Below, in pieces: positions 11,996-25,010 of a stretch of 64,000 nucleotides of DNA. The first letter of the stretch is position 1. Each line of letters opens with the position of its first letter. The position numbers were made by a program, and so were the translations under genes. A model generated the notes under the pieces. That model saw only the letters and a list, made by a program, of their open reading frames with translations, was not told where the DNA came from and made no database searches. Location of the stretch: the NCBI RefSeq assembly GCF_963576615.1, contig NC_088711.1, positions 38,684,621 to 38,748,620 on the forward strand. Direction: 5' to 3'. This stretch comes from Watersipora subatra (Eukaryota > Bryozoa > Gymnolaemata > Cheilostomatida > Watersiporidae).

Positions 11996-14284
11996 CATAA
12001 CATGCGTTGCATCTGCAAAATGTTAATGCTACGCCACTGTGTCCTAATCCTGTTTGTACTTTTTCAACAACCCATTGAAATGTTTGTGTACTTAAGAATT
12101 AGCACCTCAAATCTGACACTAGTAAAATATATTACTTAACAGCAAGTATGACTTTAATAAAATACAAAAAAGATTTTAGATCTGTTTAGTAAAAGGTCCG
12201 AAACTTTCAAGTCATGTTGTTTACAATTGTGAATATTTGAGGAAAAGATGGCAGAAAGTTGGCTATTACTGCGGTTTGTGGTCTGTGCTAGGTCTAGCTA
12301 GATTAAAATACTATTAAAGGTTTCATAGGGTATAAGACAGATCATGCGTGTCATTTGATAAGTCATGCCAGCCTCCAAGTGATTAGAACATTCCAGAAGT
12401 TGTGATTGACACATTCATAAGTTCTTAATACTCAGCGAATCATTTTAATCTTTACAAATTATAGCTAATCGTGACAAATTGTTTCAGCTGTCCAAAAACC
12501 ATATCAATTTGTTGTATGCCAGCTGAATTACTATTTGGCATTTTATACTCATCAAGCGCGCCGTAAAATTTGAGCTATCATAGTTGGCTGATTTATGAAC
12601 TAGTTGTATTCATCGTCTGTTGAAGATGGATAAGAACTCCGCCCTTTTAAGACATGGCAGAATTTTGAAAGTTTTTAAATATTTTAGATACGATGAATGA
12701 ATTGGTAGTGCAAACAATAAATTCAGTAGCGGTTTTTAAGTTAAACACACAAAATAACTAGTTTTGCAAAAAATCAAAACATTGGAAATTTCTAAAAAGC
12801 TTGACTATAATAGTAGCAACTGTCTGGGCAAGCTATGTGAAACAGCTTTTACATTGAAAATTTGTAAAACTACATGTATCTAAGTTTGCCAGATTCGAGA
12901 ATTAAGAAACCACGCTCTATATCAACACTTTAAAACCAATTAATTCTGGACTTGATCAACTTTTTTTAAACTGCAAGTCTACAAAGGTTACTGTCAAAAC
13001 AATTAGCAACTAAAAACGGATGCCTCAATAAAGAAAATTATAAAGGTTTCACAGTACCATAGGACATGATGGTGTTTTTAGCAAAAGTTCTGCAATCATT
13101 AGCAACTGGACAATAATTTAAACATAATTATTTCACGGCTTGAAAACATCGGTGCCATTATAAAATCAACTTAATGTGTATTTGACATTCATGATACATG
13201 TGCAATACTAGCTCATCTTACCGAGCAGACAAATCCCCTTAGATAATGGCATGTTTTGTAGCCAATGCACATGTATGATTTGGCTATTTCACTACTCAAC
13301 TCAAATAAGAATGGTGATAATTTTCAACTAATAAAAATAGATAATGTATTTTAGCTTGTTTGACCAATGTTATGAAATAGCGATAGTGTCTCATTTGTGC
13401 CACAAAGCTTATACATTTGTTGCCAATTAATCATTCTAACTTATTGAACACTAGAGGTTAGGCCTTGTTTTTATTTTTCATGTTTTACAAACTATGAAAT
13501 CAATATTAGATTTACAATCAAAATCTTTAAAACTGCTAGCGCTATTGTTATTCGCAAAAACAACCATTTTGAACTATGTCTGGTAATTGTCAGGCATTCA
13601 CAAGGAAGGTTTTAGTCTATACAACCTCAGTCATGTCTGGCTAAAATAGTGGTATATACAGATTAATTTACAAATTTTTAGTAGATTGTCCCAGAAATTA
13701 TCAACATTTTTCTATTATTTGCGATTGTTTTTAAATTTTGAGGTGGTCTGACTTTCAGGATGTTTCACGATTAAGATTGACAAAATTTGATCATCACTAA
13801 AAATGCTCAGATTTCTGTGAAACTGCAATTATGACATCTATATTTGCAATTTGGCAAAAAGACCAGCATAAAACAGACTCGTAATGCTGCAACTTGAATG
13901 AAATAACCGATAACGAGAGACCAACAGCTGATGTCATTTTTTGTTGTCATTTTGGTGCGTATTTTTCTTCTGAACATTTTAACTGCAATCGTGTTTCATT
14001 TATTTTAATTTTGAAACATTCTGTCAGTCAGATAATCTCAAAACATAAAAAACAATTGCAAATGATTTGAAAAATACTGATACTTTTTGATAAAATCTTT
14101 TAAAAGTTTTGGTGTAAGCTTATCTTTTATATATTAATTATTCTAGAGCCAACATAACTAATACTGACAGTACTTATAGGATTACAATCAAATGCAGCAA
14201 CAATGACTTACAGCATAATCTCAGGTGTCATTTTCATCAAACACAAGTCTGATGCAATGAGTAATTAATAAAGAACGAAATATG
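11996..14284. other. AT-rich DNA without a recognised gene
   Basis: No coding region on either strand. Around 12,350-12,490 a stretch with GATTAGAACATTCCAGAAG and AATCATTTTAATC resembles sequence at 21,600-21,740, 33,560-33,660 and 44,290-44,380 in the array units, suggesting that copy A once sat in the same kind of unit. Confidence 0.4.
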
Positions 14285-14640
14285 CCGGCTGTTGCACAAG
14301 ACTTCCGTGTTGGTACTTACGCAAAAGTCTTCAAGTGGCTTTTAAGATACATGCGTAAATGTTCAAATAATCAAAGACTAGTTGATAATTTTTCTCAGTA
14401 GGTCTCACGATTCAGACACGCCAGATATGTCTAATCAATCTGATCAATCGTCAATTAATCATTTTAATCTCTGGAGCGTGCCAGAACTTGTGAAATGGCA
14501 GTCTAACTTTAATCGATTTTGGACAATAGCATGGGAGATTCCAAGTACCTCTGGAGTGTGTCTCAAGGATACTCAAATTTGTTGGCACTAACTTTTTTTA
14601 TGTTCCTTTTTGGCTTCATTGTGATTCAGAGATGCCAAAA
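14285..14640 (+). repeat. Dispersed repeat, copy 2 (longest clear copy)
   Basis: Starts with a GTTGCACAAGACTTCCGTGT word, found in related form as TGCAAGACTTCCATGTAGGT at many other sites, and continues through GATTCAGACACGCCAGA and GATTCCAAGTACCTCTGGAG to TTTGTTGGCACTAAC. This joins the two halves seen separately in other copies and suggests a unit of about 350 bp. A 69-codon frame inside is not a gene. Confidence 0.6.
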
Positions 14641-15685
14641 GAAAGTTAACGCCAACTTTGTACCTTGAGATAATGCTTATCATACATAGTTGAATGCAGT
14701 TTCTAGCTTTCTATAAATTTAATACAAACTTATCGACTGCAAAGTCCTTTTTTGGTTACTCCCAGTTGAAGGTAAACACGTTTATGAGTTCAAACTGTTT
14801 TAGAATCTTACTAAATTAAAGCCCTAAAAAACCTGCAGTCAGTGACACAGGCAATAAACCTGACACTAGCTCCTGTCTGTGAGTTTAAAATGTTGGCAAG
14901 CCAAAAGAGACATAGCTCCGCTAGCAGGTAGAACAGCTCAAATTTGTTTTAGATAACCATTTAGAGTAAAACATTATGGGTTGTCTTCGTTTGCCCTTTA
15001 TTCATAATGCCACCAACAGAGGTGTATATATTGTTTCAAAGCAAAAGAAAGAGTGCAGCTCCTCCAACTATATAAAATCAAATCACCATGTACGAAAAAG
15101 CATTATAAGACCTGATCTCTATATAATATATTACATTGGTGCCATGTCATTTAAAATCTTGTAGAAAATCAAAATTGTCTAAATCATCGATTTGGTTTGT
15201 GTGTTTATCTTGATACCGTCTGATGGGCTAACCAACGATTTGTTCAATACCGATTTGTTCAAATTCATTTGGTCTAATAGACCAATTCATCTACAGAAAT
15301 AACAGAAATTTGTTCAACATACAATTTGGTTTTGAGACTGTAGGTCTAATCTTGATGTAAAGACAAGATAGAAATACAAATACTTACATGTAAATTGAAG
15401 ACTTGTATTTAGTATGTATAAGTTAAAATTATGGAAATCTCATTAGATTACCTAAATGTAAACTCGGGTAATTTTGTGTAGAAAACCAGCTTCAAAAATA
15501 CAATTCTCTTTTCCACTTTTTGTAATTTAGAAATTAGGTTTTATGTATTCAAACATGTGTAGAGCTCACTAGCATTCCCAACTGAGGATGCCATGCTTTG
15601 AAGTTTTGCTTTAGGCAATAAAATGAGAAATAGAGGTTGCTACAACAAAGAAATTTTGCACAGTAAGTGGACTAATCTTTATATT
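14641..15685. other. AT-rich DNA without a recognised gene
   Basis: No gene seen. Near 15,230-15,330 short words (GATTTGTTCAA, TTTGGTCTAATAGACC) repeat a few times, foreshadowing the tandem repeat that follows. Confidence 0.4.
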
Positions 15686-15689
15686 TAAA

Positions 15690-16135
15690 CCGATCAGCAT
15701 TAGACAGGTAACTATTAGACCAATCAGCATTAGACAAGTTAATATCAGACTATACAGCATTAGACAAGTTAGTATTACACCAGTCAGAATTAGCAAAATT
15801 AGTATTATACCAATCAGCAGTAGACAAGTTAGTATTAGACCAATCAACAGTGAAAAAATTAGTATTAGACTAATCAGCAGTAGAAAAGTTAGTATTAGAC
15901 CAATCAGAATTATACAAGTTAGTATTAGACCAATCAGCATCAGATAATTTAGTATTAGACCAATCAGCATTAGACAAGTTAGTATTAGACCAATCAGCAT
16001 TAGACAAGTTAGTATTAGACTAATGAGCATTAGACAAGTTAGTATGAGACCAATCAGCAGTAGACAAATTAGTATTAGACCAGTCAGCAGTAGACAAGTT
16101 GGTAGACCAATAGGCTTTAGATTAGTTGGTAATAA
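15690..16135. repeat. 30-bp tandem repeat, about 14 copies
   Basis: The unit reads roughly AGACAAGTTAGTATTAGACC followed by AATCAGCATT. Copies differ at scattered positions (CAGCAG, CAACAG, CAGAAT variants) but keep the 30-base step. The period is a multiple of three and stop-free on minus, giving a Leu/Ile repeat frame at 15,611-16,030 that I take as an artefact. Units touch directly with no spacers, so this is not a CRISPR. Confidence 0.9.
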
Positions 16136-18790
16136 AATGATCTTCGTCAGACCAATCGTTTGGAACTAGCTTATATTATACCAAAAATATTTAGCAATAT
16201 ATACTTTCAGAATTTAGTAAGTCAAAATCAGCAAGTAATATAAAACTAGAGGCAAGTTTTATGAGTTTTTGTTTTCGTAATTGTAAGCTATAGGTTATCA
16301 GATAGATGCTCAGTGGCAGGTTGCCAAATATGGAGTTATGCTTCCTCTATTAAATATTTAGGATAATTGTTGACTGTTTATCAGCGTAGCATGTAACCCA
16401 ATATTTGCGCTTAAATTTGATTGAGCAAGCGACTTTGAACAGAAGATATTTTAATAGCTAAATGATGTAGAACAACCAAATAATTGGCTCACCAATTGAC
16501 TGTGTTAGATTTTCTCTTACACTTTTTAACACCTTCTGATTAACCAATTAATAATGTATTTAATAAAGTTGTTTTATTGGTTTAACAATTTCACATTTCC
16601 ATTTTAAATCAAATAAGATTTATCCAATCAGAGTGCCTTAATTAATAGATATATCATGCATAGATGTATCTTCATAGGCTCTGAAGATTCTTGAATAATT
16701 GAAGTTATTTTCTTATTTATGCAATGAGATTCTTGTAAACATAGCAAATTGGTTTTTGTTGTAATATCATTCACTATAACAGTTAGTGCTAATATCACAA
16801 CTAGCATTCATAAAGCTATGCGGCGTATGACAGCTCTATTAAAATTATAACATAGCTCAAGCAAAGCTTTTTACCAACCTAAGCATAAATTGAAATAATT
16901 GAATTAAAAGCTACTTACAATGCCCTACCTTCACTATCTTAAGGGTTATAGAGGTTTGACAATGATTCCAGTACGCAATATTTTCTGATAATCTAGTAAT
17001 GTGGGCCCCGTTAACAGCAGTATTCTCTTGACTGTCTATGAAACAACTAAACTCTGACCCAAAAGTTTTGTTTATGGTGGGTATTTAAACGCTACCGCAA
17101 CCAACCTTTTAAAGTCCGAGAGACAAGTTTTTTGCATGTTGAGAGCGTTTCTTTCAGTCATCATTAGTGATCATTTCAACCGCATATTATTAAAAATGAG
17201 AGGCCGGTTCACTATGCATTAAAATTTGCTGTTTTTTAACCCTCTCAATGGATAGATGCGTAGAAAATTCCAAACCTATAACAACAAATTTCAACTTTTT
17301 AATGGTAGTAATGTATACATTAAACAGAGTAATTAGGTAATATGTGCCAGTTGGTAAAATACAAAAAGTTGGTATGTTTCGCTAAAATTTTTTACTTTAC
17401 AATGCCATAATGTTCTACACATAAACAGTTTTAGCTATTATTCTTGTTTAATGAGCTTGAAAACATGTTTTTGGACAGCAGAGAACAAATATTATAGCTA
17501 TGTTGACTCTCTTTGAAGCTGATATTCTAAAATTGTGATTGTGTGTGGGTATCAGATTTTAGATATTTAGATGTGTGGTTATAAAGCTTTGCTGCCTGTA
17601 CTAGTTCATTTTCTTGACTATTAGTCTTCCACTCTCATTTATTAGCTATATGCATGTGCTGTTGATATTTTCAGTTGTGCAAAAAATCTAGAATAGCATT
17701 TTAGTAACTATTAAAATAATACACTCCGAATGCCCATTGCTTTGTCAAAAATTTAATCACCCATGCTTTGCTATCTTTTGTGATGATTGATAGTGCTTTT
17801 AGTTCTGTTGAAAAATTAAATATAACAGTGAAAAGTTTTTCACAATAAAATTTCTCAGATGGTATGAGGAAAAAACCTTCCATTCGATGCTGTTATTTAA
17901 AACTTCAATTTTGATATACTGGTACTTCATTAATATATTTAGTGTATGAACATTTATCATTGTTATTATGTTCTTTTCTTTATGCTTAGCAATTTTCAGA
18001 CTGAAAAAAGTTTTAAAACGTTATTGACAATGATTGTTTTGCTTAGTTTTTCCTATTATCTAAAATTTCACCATAGATGCCAAAAATAGAAATTTTAAAA
18101 ACGTACATCATAAAACCATCATTTGATAAAGCATTGACAACTCAAATATTGTGGGCATGCCAATTGATTAGATCAACAAGTGTTTTGGAAAGAGTATAAA
18201 ATGGCTTACATTCTTGAAGAATGTTGTCTAGTGAAACTTTTCATTCATTTTGATTAATTTACTGAATAAAATTGTAGTGTTAAAAAGAGTTTAAAAGTTT
18301 TGACAAAAACAGCTTTTTATTTACTGTAAAAAATCCAGAAACTTAAAGTTTCAAATTGACTATTAAACAATATATAAGATACTCTACACCTGAATAAAAG
18401 ATGCAATCACCATGTTGAAGCTGACCTCTTTATTAAACACAACCCATCTGTAAACACTTGATTCAAATTATCTCAAAGAATTATCTTTTAGTGACAAAAA
18501 CTAAGAATTGAAAAGGTAGCTACAATAATGTATTTAATTGTGACATGAACGCATAACAGTGCATGCTACCAGTACTATATTTTCTGATAAACAGACAGCA
18601 GCAAGTTTGTACTCAAGTTACGTCAGCACAAAAATTAGATGTGTAAAGAATTAGCAATTTTCACTGTTCTCACCAAGTAGACCAAAGTGCTCTTTCATAT
18701 ATATTTATTGAAGCACTATTTTGACAATTTACTTGTAAGACTTTATATCAGAACTCTTTGTGCATTTGGCTTGCTTGCTCATAAAACAAA
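16136..18790. other. AT-rich DNA between unit A and the array
   Basis: No gene, RNA gene or clear repeat. The left limit of the array homology lies near 18,795, where the sequence begins to match the 3' flanks of genes C to F. Confidence 0.4.
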
Positions 18791-18794
18791 ACAA

Positions 18795-19034
18795 ATGTGT
18801 TGTGTTACTTGATACAAATTATATTCACATCAGTAACAAAACAACAAAACTTTAAACAAAACAAAAATTTGAAGTATGAACAATATAGTTTTAATTAAAA
18901 AAAAACACAAAACACATGTACATGTAGAAACTGCAGGTTTTTGTAAAACAATGAAAAAAAGGCTATCAGAATCCTTTAGCTGGGTTAGTGTCAGGGGAAG
19001 ATGGAGTCTTTTGAAGAATGTTGGTTGACTGTGT
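18795..19034 (-). other. Gene B 3' UTR region
   Basis: After the stop the minus strand shows words shared with the other copies (CATTCTTCAAAAG, TCTGATAGCC, TGTTTTACAAAAAC). A TTTTTAATTAAAAC stretch at about 18,900-18,887 offers an ATTAAA-type polyadenylation signal. The 81-codon minus frame here crosses the splice acceptor and is not a protein. Confidence 0.5.
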
Positions 19035-19797
19035 CTAATCTGTAAAAATATGATTATAATTGTAGTTGATATCATGTATCATGGGATCAGAAGCAATGCT
19101 CAACTAAAGTTTTAAAAATTATAAAAATAAAGCTATGGGAATATCACCAATAGATGCTTAAAAGATGATTAAATGCTTAAGATTAATGAATTAAACACTT
19201 TTTGACATTAAACAATTTAAGTTTTTAGATTTTTTATAGATGTGAGTAATTTATGAATAACTGGTACTTCCATGCAGTGATATACATTTAAATATTGTTT
19301 TAAATAGCATGTAATTTTGTCATTACAGTTTTTATTAACATTTAAGTAAGCAACTTTTTTGATCATAACAAATTTCATTTCTATTTTATTAAAATACATG
19401 TATGTATTTTGTCTATACTTACATCCTCCAAAGCCTCTGCCGAATCCACCTCCAAATCCACCTCCAAACCCTCTTCCAAATCCACCTCCAAACCCTCTAC
19501 CAAATCCACCTCCAAAGCCTCGTCCAAATCCACCACCAAAACCTCGTCCAAATCCACCTCCGAAGCCTCCTCCAAATCCACCGATTCCTCTACCAAATCC
19601 ACCTCTGAAATAAATTGTAAACCAACCTGATGAAGAAAACATTTATAAGATAATATGATAATCTTTCATTGGCAAATAGTTTATTATTAACCAGTTCTAA
19701 TCTTATGGTATAAGCAGTAAGAAACATACCCAAAGCCAGATGCGATAGTTTGGTGGAGAGCAAGACAGAGAGCCACAAGGATTACCAAAAACTTCAT
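19035..19797 (-). CDS. Secreted glycine-rich protein, copy B
   Basis: Spliced gene, 84 aa. Coding exons on minus: 19,797-19,730, 19,604-19,423 and 19,039-19,035. The signal peptide is MKFLVILVALCLALHQTIAS, followed by GFG and a 60-residue Gly/Phe/Arg block with Arg at exon residues 5, 20, 28, 36, 44 and 56, then GGY and stop. Splice sites: GTATG donor after exon 2, TTTCAG acceptor, GTAAGT donor after GGA GGA T, and TTTTTACAG before ATTAG. Introns are 488 (5' UTR), 125 and 383 bp. Exon 4 carries the TAG and a 3' UTR conserved with copies C to F. The frame is intact and the promoter has a perfect TATA, so this copy looks active. Role is inferred only from the secretion signal and composition. 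Confidence 0.87.
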
Positions 19798-20313
19798 TTT
19801 GATTTTTGGTAGTGTGTGTTTATATCTAAAATGTGAATAAGTGTTAAAACATCCAATGATGTCAAATTTTTTGGTTAACTTGTAAGCTTCTACTACCAAA
19901 AGAGCCATGAATTTTATACTAGCCGATTTAGTTTGGCTTAGTTTACATAAATGGTCAAAAAATGTATACGACTTATAAATTATTATCTAGCATGATAAGA
20001 TTATCAGAAACTAACAAAGGTATAATATTGCAGTTGTCAATTTTTACTATAAGATTATACGGTATGATCATCATCAGTTAGAAGCCTGATTGCTAGTTCG
20101 AGTTTAGCTCAAACAACAGCAAAAATATGGTGCTGTCTAAAATCAACCGTCTATTGGTTACTAAATGCAGAACAGGAAGACCAATAGACTACGCTACTCT
20201 AGGTTTATCTCTGATGGTTAGGAATATTAATAAGTCCATTTGTAATTTGTAATATGTACATCAAAGTACCGTAGTCTAAGAAATACCAGTAGTATATTAA
20301 ATTACATACTTAC

Positions 20314-20395
20314 GGATACTTTTGCTGTTGAAGATGAACTGAACACTGCGACTGATGAGCCTCTATATATACAAATAAACTCTCATTAATCATAC
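20314..20395 (-). promoter_or_regulatory. Gene B core promoter and non-coding exon 1
   Basis: Minus strand: GATTAATGAGAGTTTATTTG, then TATATATAGAGG (TATA at 20,371-20,364). A leader with CTCATCAGTCGCAGTG follows and ends at a GTAAGT donor (exon 1 about 20,340-20,314). Exon 2 starts at 19,825 after CACATTTTAG. Confidence 0.78.
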
Positions 20396-22080
20396 TTAAA
20401 AGCATAAAATTGTGCCAAAACCTTCATTTATGTTAGCCCGTAAGGGAAGTCATCTATCTAAATCATGTTTAAAGACATTTGTGACTGGGCATATAAAGAT
20501 ATGCAAAGAATTGTTGAGCTGTGCTGATTGTACAGCCCAATAAAAGCGACGTAGTAAGTAACTCAAATAAGAATATCTCAACTAAATAGAATCTTGACAA
20601 GTTTTCTATTGTTATGTCGATTATTAATTAAAATTTTCAAATTTTAATCAAGTTTTAAGTGTTGTACAAAGTTTCTCTCCGAGCTCAAAGCCAAGTTTCC
20701 TCTGCGATGTTAAATTAAACTTATGAGCTGCTAAAATAAAATGTAAAATTAATTACTTTTCAGTTTTCGTTGCTAGTTGTAAAACATGATGAAGCAAGAA
20801 AACAACACTTCATGTACTAGTAAGAATGTAGAAGATGTTTCAGAACTTTTGGCTAACTGGTAACACTAATATACACATAAATATTGTTACTATCATTATG
20901 ATGCGGTTGGCCTAAATGTTAAAATCTTTTTTATAATTTGAAAAAAAGTTGAAGTTAAAAATAGCTAGCATAAGTAAACTAAACGCCTATCAAAAGTGTT
21001 TTGAACAGACATAAAAAGGTAAACAAAGATTGTAGCACGTTTTACTACTAAAATCAGATAAAATTCTTAATATTACAAGTTGACTTATTCAGTTAAGTAC
21101 AAGATAGGTCAAGGTAATTAAGATAAGTATGTGTCTTTTGTTTAAATTCTTGAAATATTTAGTATGCTGGTTTTGCGCTGCTAAGCTTAAATATCACTCA
21201 AGTTGTTGTCCTATAATCTAGAACAACATATGAAAATCTTAAGCCAGCTTTTTTTTCAAAGCAAAATTTTTGAAATTTTGGGTAATTTCAGCAGCAATTC
21301 AACTTAGACCACTCTTTTTTTTCTTCTCTTTGCCTTACAGTTTTTTTCTTCTCTTTGCCTTATCTGTATATATGATAAAAAATACACTTTTAGCTGTATC
21401 ATCAGATATAAATAACTCTGGGTTATAATGAGAGTTACTGTCTGGAAAGGTTTGAAAGTTCTAAGAAAATGCCTTTTTAGGAAGTGTCCTGTCATTAGTG
21501 ATGGAGCTCTGGCACCTTGTTTGATAAGTTATTGAAAGATTACAAAAGTATATATGGGCCATCAATGATAGTCATTTAAGAAGTTATACTAACTTTTTTG
21601 TGGTTAGAACATTCCAGATGTTTGCAAGTGACACTTCAAGAGGTTCCTAATCTCTCATGTATTATTATAATCTGTATCTATGACCGGAAATTATGACAAA
21701 ATGGAATAGTTATACCATCATAAGGTTAAATGCGTTAGACCAACTATTTTTATTGTCATATCTTGCTGATCCAACACACACAAAATCCAAACTACCAAGG
21801 TTAAACAATTTGTGAGATACTTGGGCTCTTAACTTGTTACATAATGACGGATAAACACATGACAGTAGCCTCTTTGGCTATGAATCCATATGCGTATTAT
21901 AAAGAATACTTAGACTCTGGTGAATGATTGTAACAAAAAAGCTACCAAAATGTTTTTTTGTACAGATTTGGTAGATTACAGTCTGTACTCTAAGTCATAT
22001 TTCATGATTGACTAGTGAAATCTGCTAAGGTTCTGTTTATAATGAACATTGGTTTATCATGAAAATCAAACTGACAGTTT
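20396..22080. other. Array unit block upstream of gene B
   Basis: No gene. The sequence aligns by eye with 32,350-34,045 (unit C), 43,250-44,755 (D), 54,560-55,580 (E) and 62,230-63,355 (F), for example TATGTGTC...TTTAA near 21,128 and GAACATTCCAGATGTTTGCA near 21,607. The conserved GGGAAGTCATCTATCTAAAT word near 20,445 lies about 80 bases from the TATA box. Confidence 0.6.
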
Positions 22081-22690
22081 ATTTTACTCTACTTCTTCCT
22101 CCATATCCCTCTCCTTCTTCCCTAACACCCATCTCTTTGTCTTCCATGTCTCCATCTTTCTGTCTCTCCTTTTCTCCATGACCCTGTGTCCCCGTGTTCC
22201 CCCCCCGTCTCCCCGTCTTCCTCTGTCCCCGTCTCTTCGTCTTCTCATCACCTCATCACCCCGTCACACCCATCACCCCGTCACACCCATCACCCCGTCA
22301 CCTCTTTGCCCCATCACCCTGTCACCCTGTCATCTCGTCACCCCGTCACCCTGTCTCCCCGTTTCCCCGTCTCCCCGTCTCCCCGTCTTCCTGTCACCAC
22401 ACTTCTCTGTCTCCCCGTATCCACACTTCCCAGTCTTTCCTGCCTTCCCAATTCCCTATTTCTCTGTCTTCCCGCATTCTTGTCTCTTTGTCTCCAGACC
22501 TCTCCCTCTCCACACCTCTCCATCTCCACACCTCTCCGTCTCTACACCTTTCCATCTTCACACCTCTTTTTTTTCACACATCTCTGTCTCCACAGCTCCA
22601 CCCTCCATAAACCTATACTTTAGTTCTCTGCTTTTCTGTTTGATTTTACCTTTCTGTCTATATATAACCTTCTTTTTCTTTCTGTATTCA
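22080..22690 (+). repeat. Polypyrimidine octamer array of unit B (CCCCGTCT type)
   Basis: C/T-rich plus strand with an 8-base step, here dominated by CTCCCCGT and CACCCCGT, later CTCCACAC. It sits about 1.7 kb upstream of the gene B promoter, the same place as the tracts in units C and D but with a different octamer. The open frames inside are by-products. Confidence 0.85.
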
Positions 22691-24775
22691 AAAATTCGCT
22701 TTTAAGATTAGGAAATAATGTGTTTTACAATAAATGCCTCAAAACCTATTATTTATACATTGTATCTACAATCAGTTAGAAATTTGTTTCATTGTGTGCT
22801 CTGCTATTGTAACAAATCATATCTTTCTAATGACAAATTTTTTTTGGAGATTGGCCATGCACTAAATCATGTTTTTATATGCCAAATATTACTCTAGATT
22901 TTTCACATTTTTCTTAACCCACAGTTTTTGTTTATTATTTTAGATCATGCTTACAAAATCAAACGCCCTTTAACTTTGCTTTTACATGTTTACACTAGAA
23001 CACTATAAATATGCCTATTTTCAACAGTCTTGTCAGAAGGACATAGAAAACTTGACTTTTTAAAAAACTTCTGGTTATCACAATAATCTTCTCTTCTTGG
23101 CATTCAAGAGATAATCTTTATATAGAATGATTGATTCACTCTTTTGGACTCGCATCTCTTTGGCCAGCTGACTGCCAGGCAAGCATGAATAAGATGTTAA
23201 ATGGTTCTGCCTAGATACTGTGATCCTGTTGATAGACCAGCTGACTGATACTTGACATTCTTATGATTTACAGTTTTATCCAATCATACTGGGCAGACAA
23301 CTCAGGCTTATTTTACAGCCAACATTGTATATCCCCACTGAAAATACTACTCAGATCATAAAGATTATTAATTTTAATAATATCTAATATCTGCAGGTTT
23401 GCTTGATACATATTTTAGGATAGTAATAGGAAACCAGCTATCAGTACAGCATATCTGTAGTTATATCTAATCACCATGACTCATATGGGGTTATATATAA
23501 TCAACATGAACTGTTCACTGCAAACAGTTGGATAACTGTATTGATTTGCTTTTGTACCTCATACAGATGTCCTTACGTGTACATAATCAACCTGGCTTAG
23601 CTGATTTCGAAAAAATAGTATTTAAGGGCCAGACATATTTCTTTATTTTATTCAAGGACAAGACATAATTCTTTTCAGTATTTTTCTATAAAAATGGAGA
23701 TTAAGTAATGGATTTGATGAGGAAATATGTTGAAGTACTATCAGTGTTTTTCCCATTTCAAACACATTTTCTTCTAGTGTTCTGATTGAATCAAAAATAA
23801 TTTCATTAATATTCATAAACAAGTGCTTGGTGCTACCAGCCAAAAACGGCTAAAAACGGCGCTAATTAAACTAAGAACTCCTTCGGGGTCGCGTGCCAAT
23901 TACAGCTAAATGTGGAAGTGATGATTTATGAGGATATTTATAAGCAGTCTGATGTTTATCTGGTCTTGACACAAATGACTATTTAATAGAAATTACTGCT
24001 CCACAAGATGTCCGTGTAGGTGCTTGAATGGAACAAAAAGTAGTTAAAAGGATTTAATATATCTTTATATATCAATAAAGGTAGACCTGCCATTTTTACT
24101 TAACACTCTTTTATAACAATCTCCATGATCCAAGGCATCTAATATCTATCTATAAATTGATCAATTTATCACTTTAATCCATATAGCATGCCAAAACTCA
24201 TGACATTGTTCCTAACTTGTTTCTGATTTTGAGCTATGCTGTATGCATTCCTTTTAAATGCAAGATGCTTCCCAGGGATACCCAAGCATTAAGTATATCT
24301 TTCAAAGCTTCCTTCAGTTCACCAGATGCCTAAACTCTGCAAAGTGAAAATAATTCAGACTCGTTTAACTGACTCTAACGCTAGTCATCAAGTAGGGATG
24401 ACCTTTTGTGCTTCATTTCCTAATGTACAGCAATGATATTGTCCTTTTAAGTGTATTTTTGGTTTTGAGCTTTTTATAATTATTTCTAGATATAATACTT
24501 TACTACCGAACGGAAACAGTGATCTCCGACGAGCATTGAAATAATATTTACCATAAAAAAATTAAAATTTTTCTTACAACTGTCAAGCAAGTTAATCAAT
24601 TAAAAGATTTGAGTTCAATACAATTATAAAGATATTTGTAAATCGATTGGCAAAGCTAGAAATATCATTTAACATGTAATTTTTTTAGTCCAGTGTGACA
24701 AGAACGAAAAACTTGCTAGCTGAGAACTCTGAGTTTGGAACAAGATTTTAGCAGTTTGCATGGCTGTTAATAGAA
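22691..24775. other. Array unit block (unit B)
   Basis: No gene. Counterparts are 35,590-37,980 (C) and 46,380-49,740 (D): CAATAAATGCCT near 22,730, GGCCAGCTGACTGCCA near 23,162, and TCGCGTGCCAATTACAGC near 23,889. The TCGCGTGCC module is single here and doubled in units C, D and E. The 24,000-24,310 part is a relative of the dispersed repeat. Confidence 0.55.

Positions 24776-25010
<235 letters not shown>

Noticed and set aside
15611-16030. Leu/Ile-rich 139-codon membrane-like protein on minus
   Set aside because: Product of the 30-base tandem repeat whose period is a multiple of three; no start context or homologue recognised.
15611-16110. CRISPR-like array of about 30-base units
   Set aside because: Units abut directly without unique spacers, and the genome is animal-like; it is a plain tandem repeat.
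19590-19908. Unspliced minus frame running through intron 1 into the signal peptide (MALLVVEAYK...)
   Set aside because: It crosses a clear acceptor at 19,826 and has no counterpart in the other copies.
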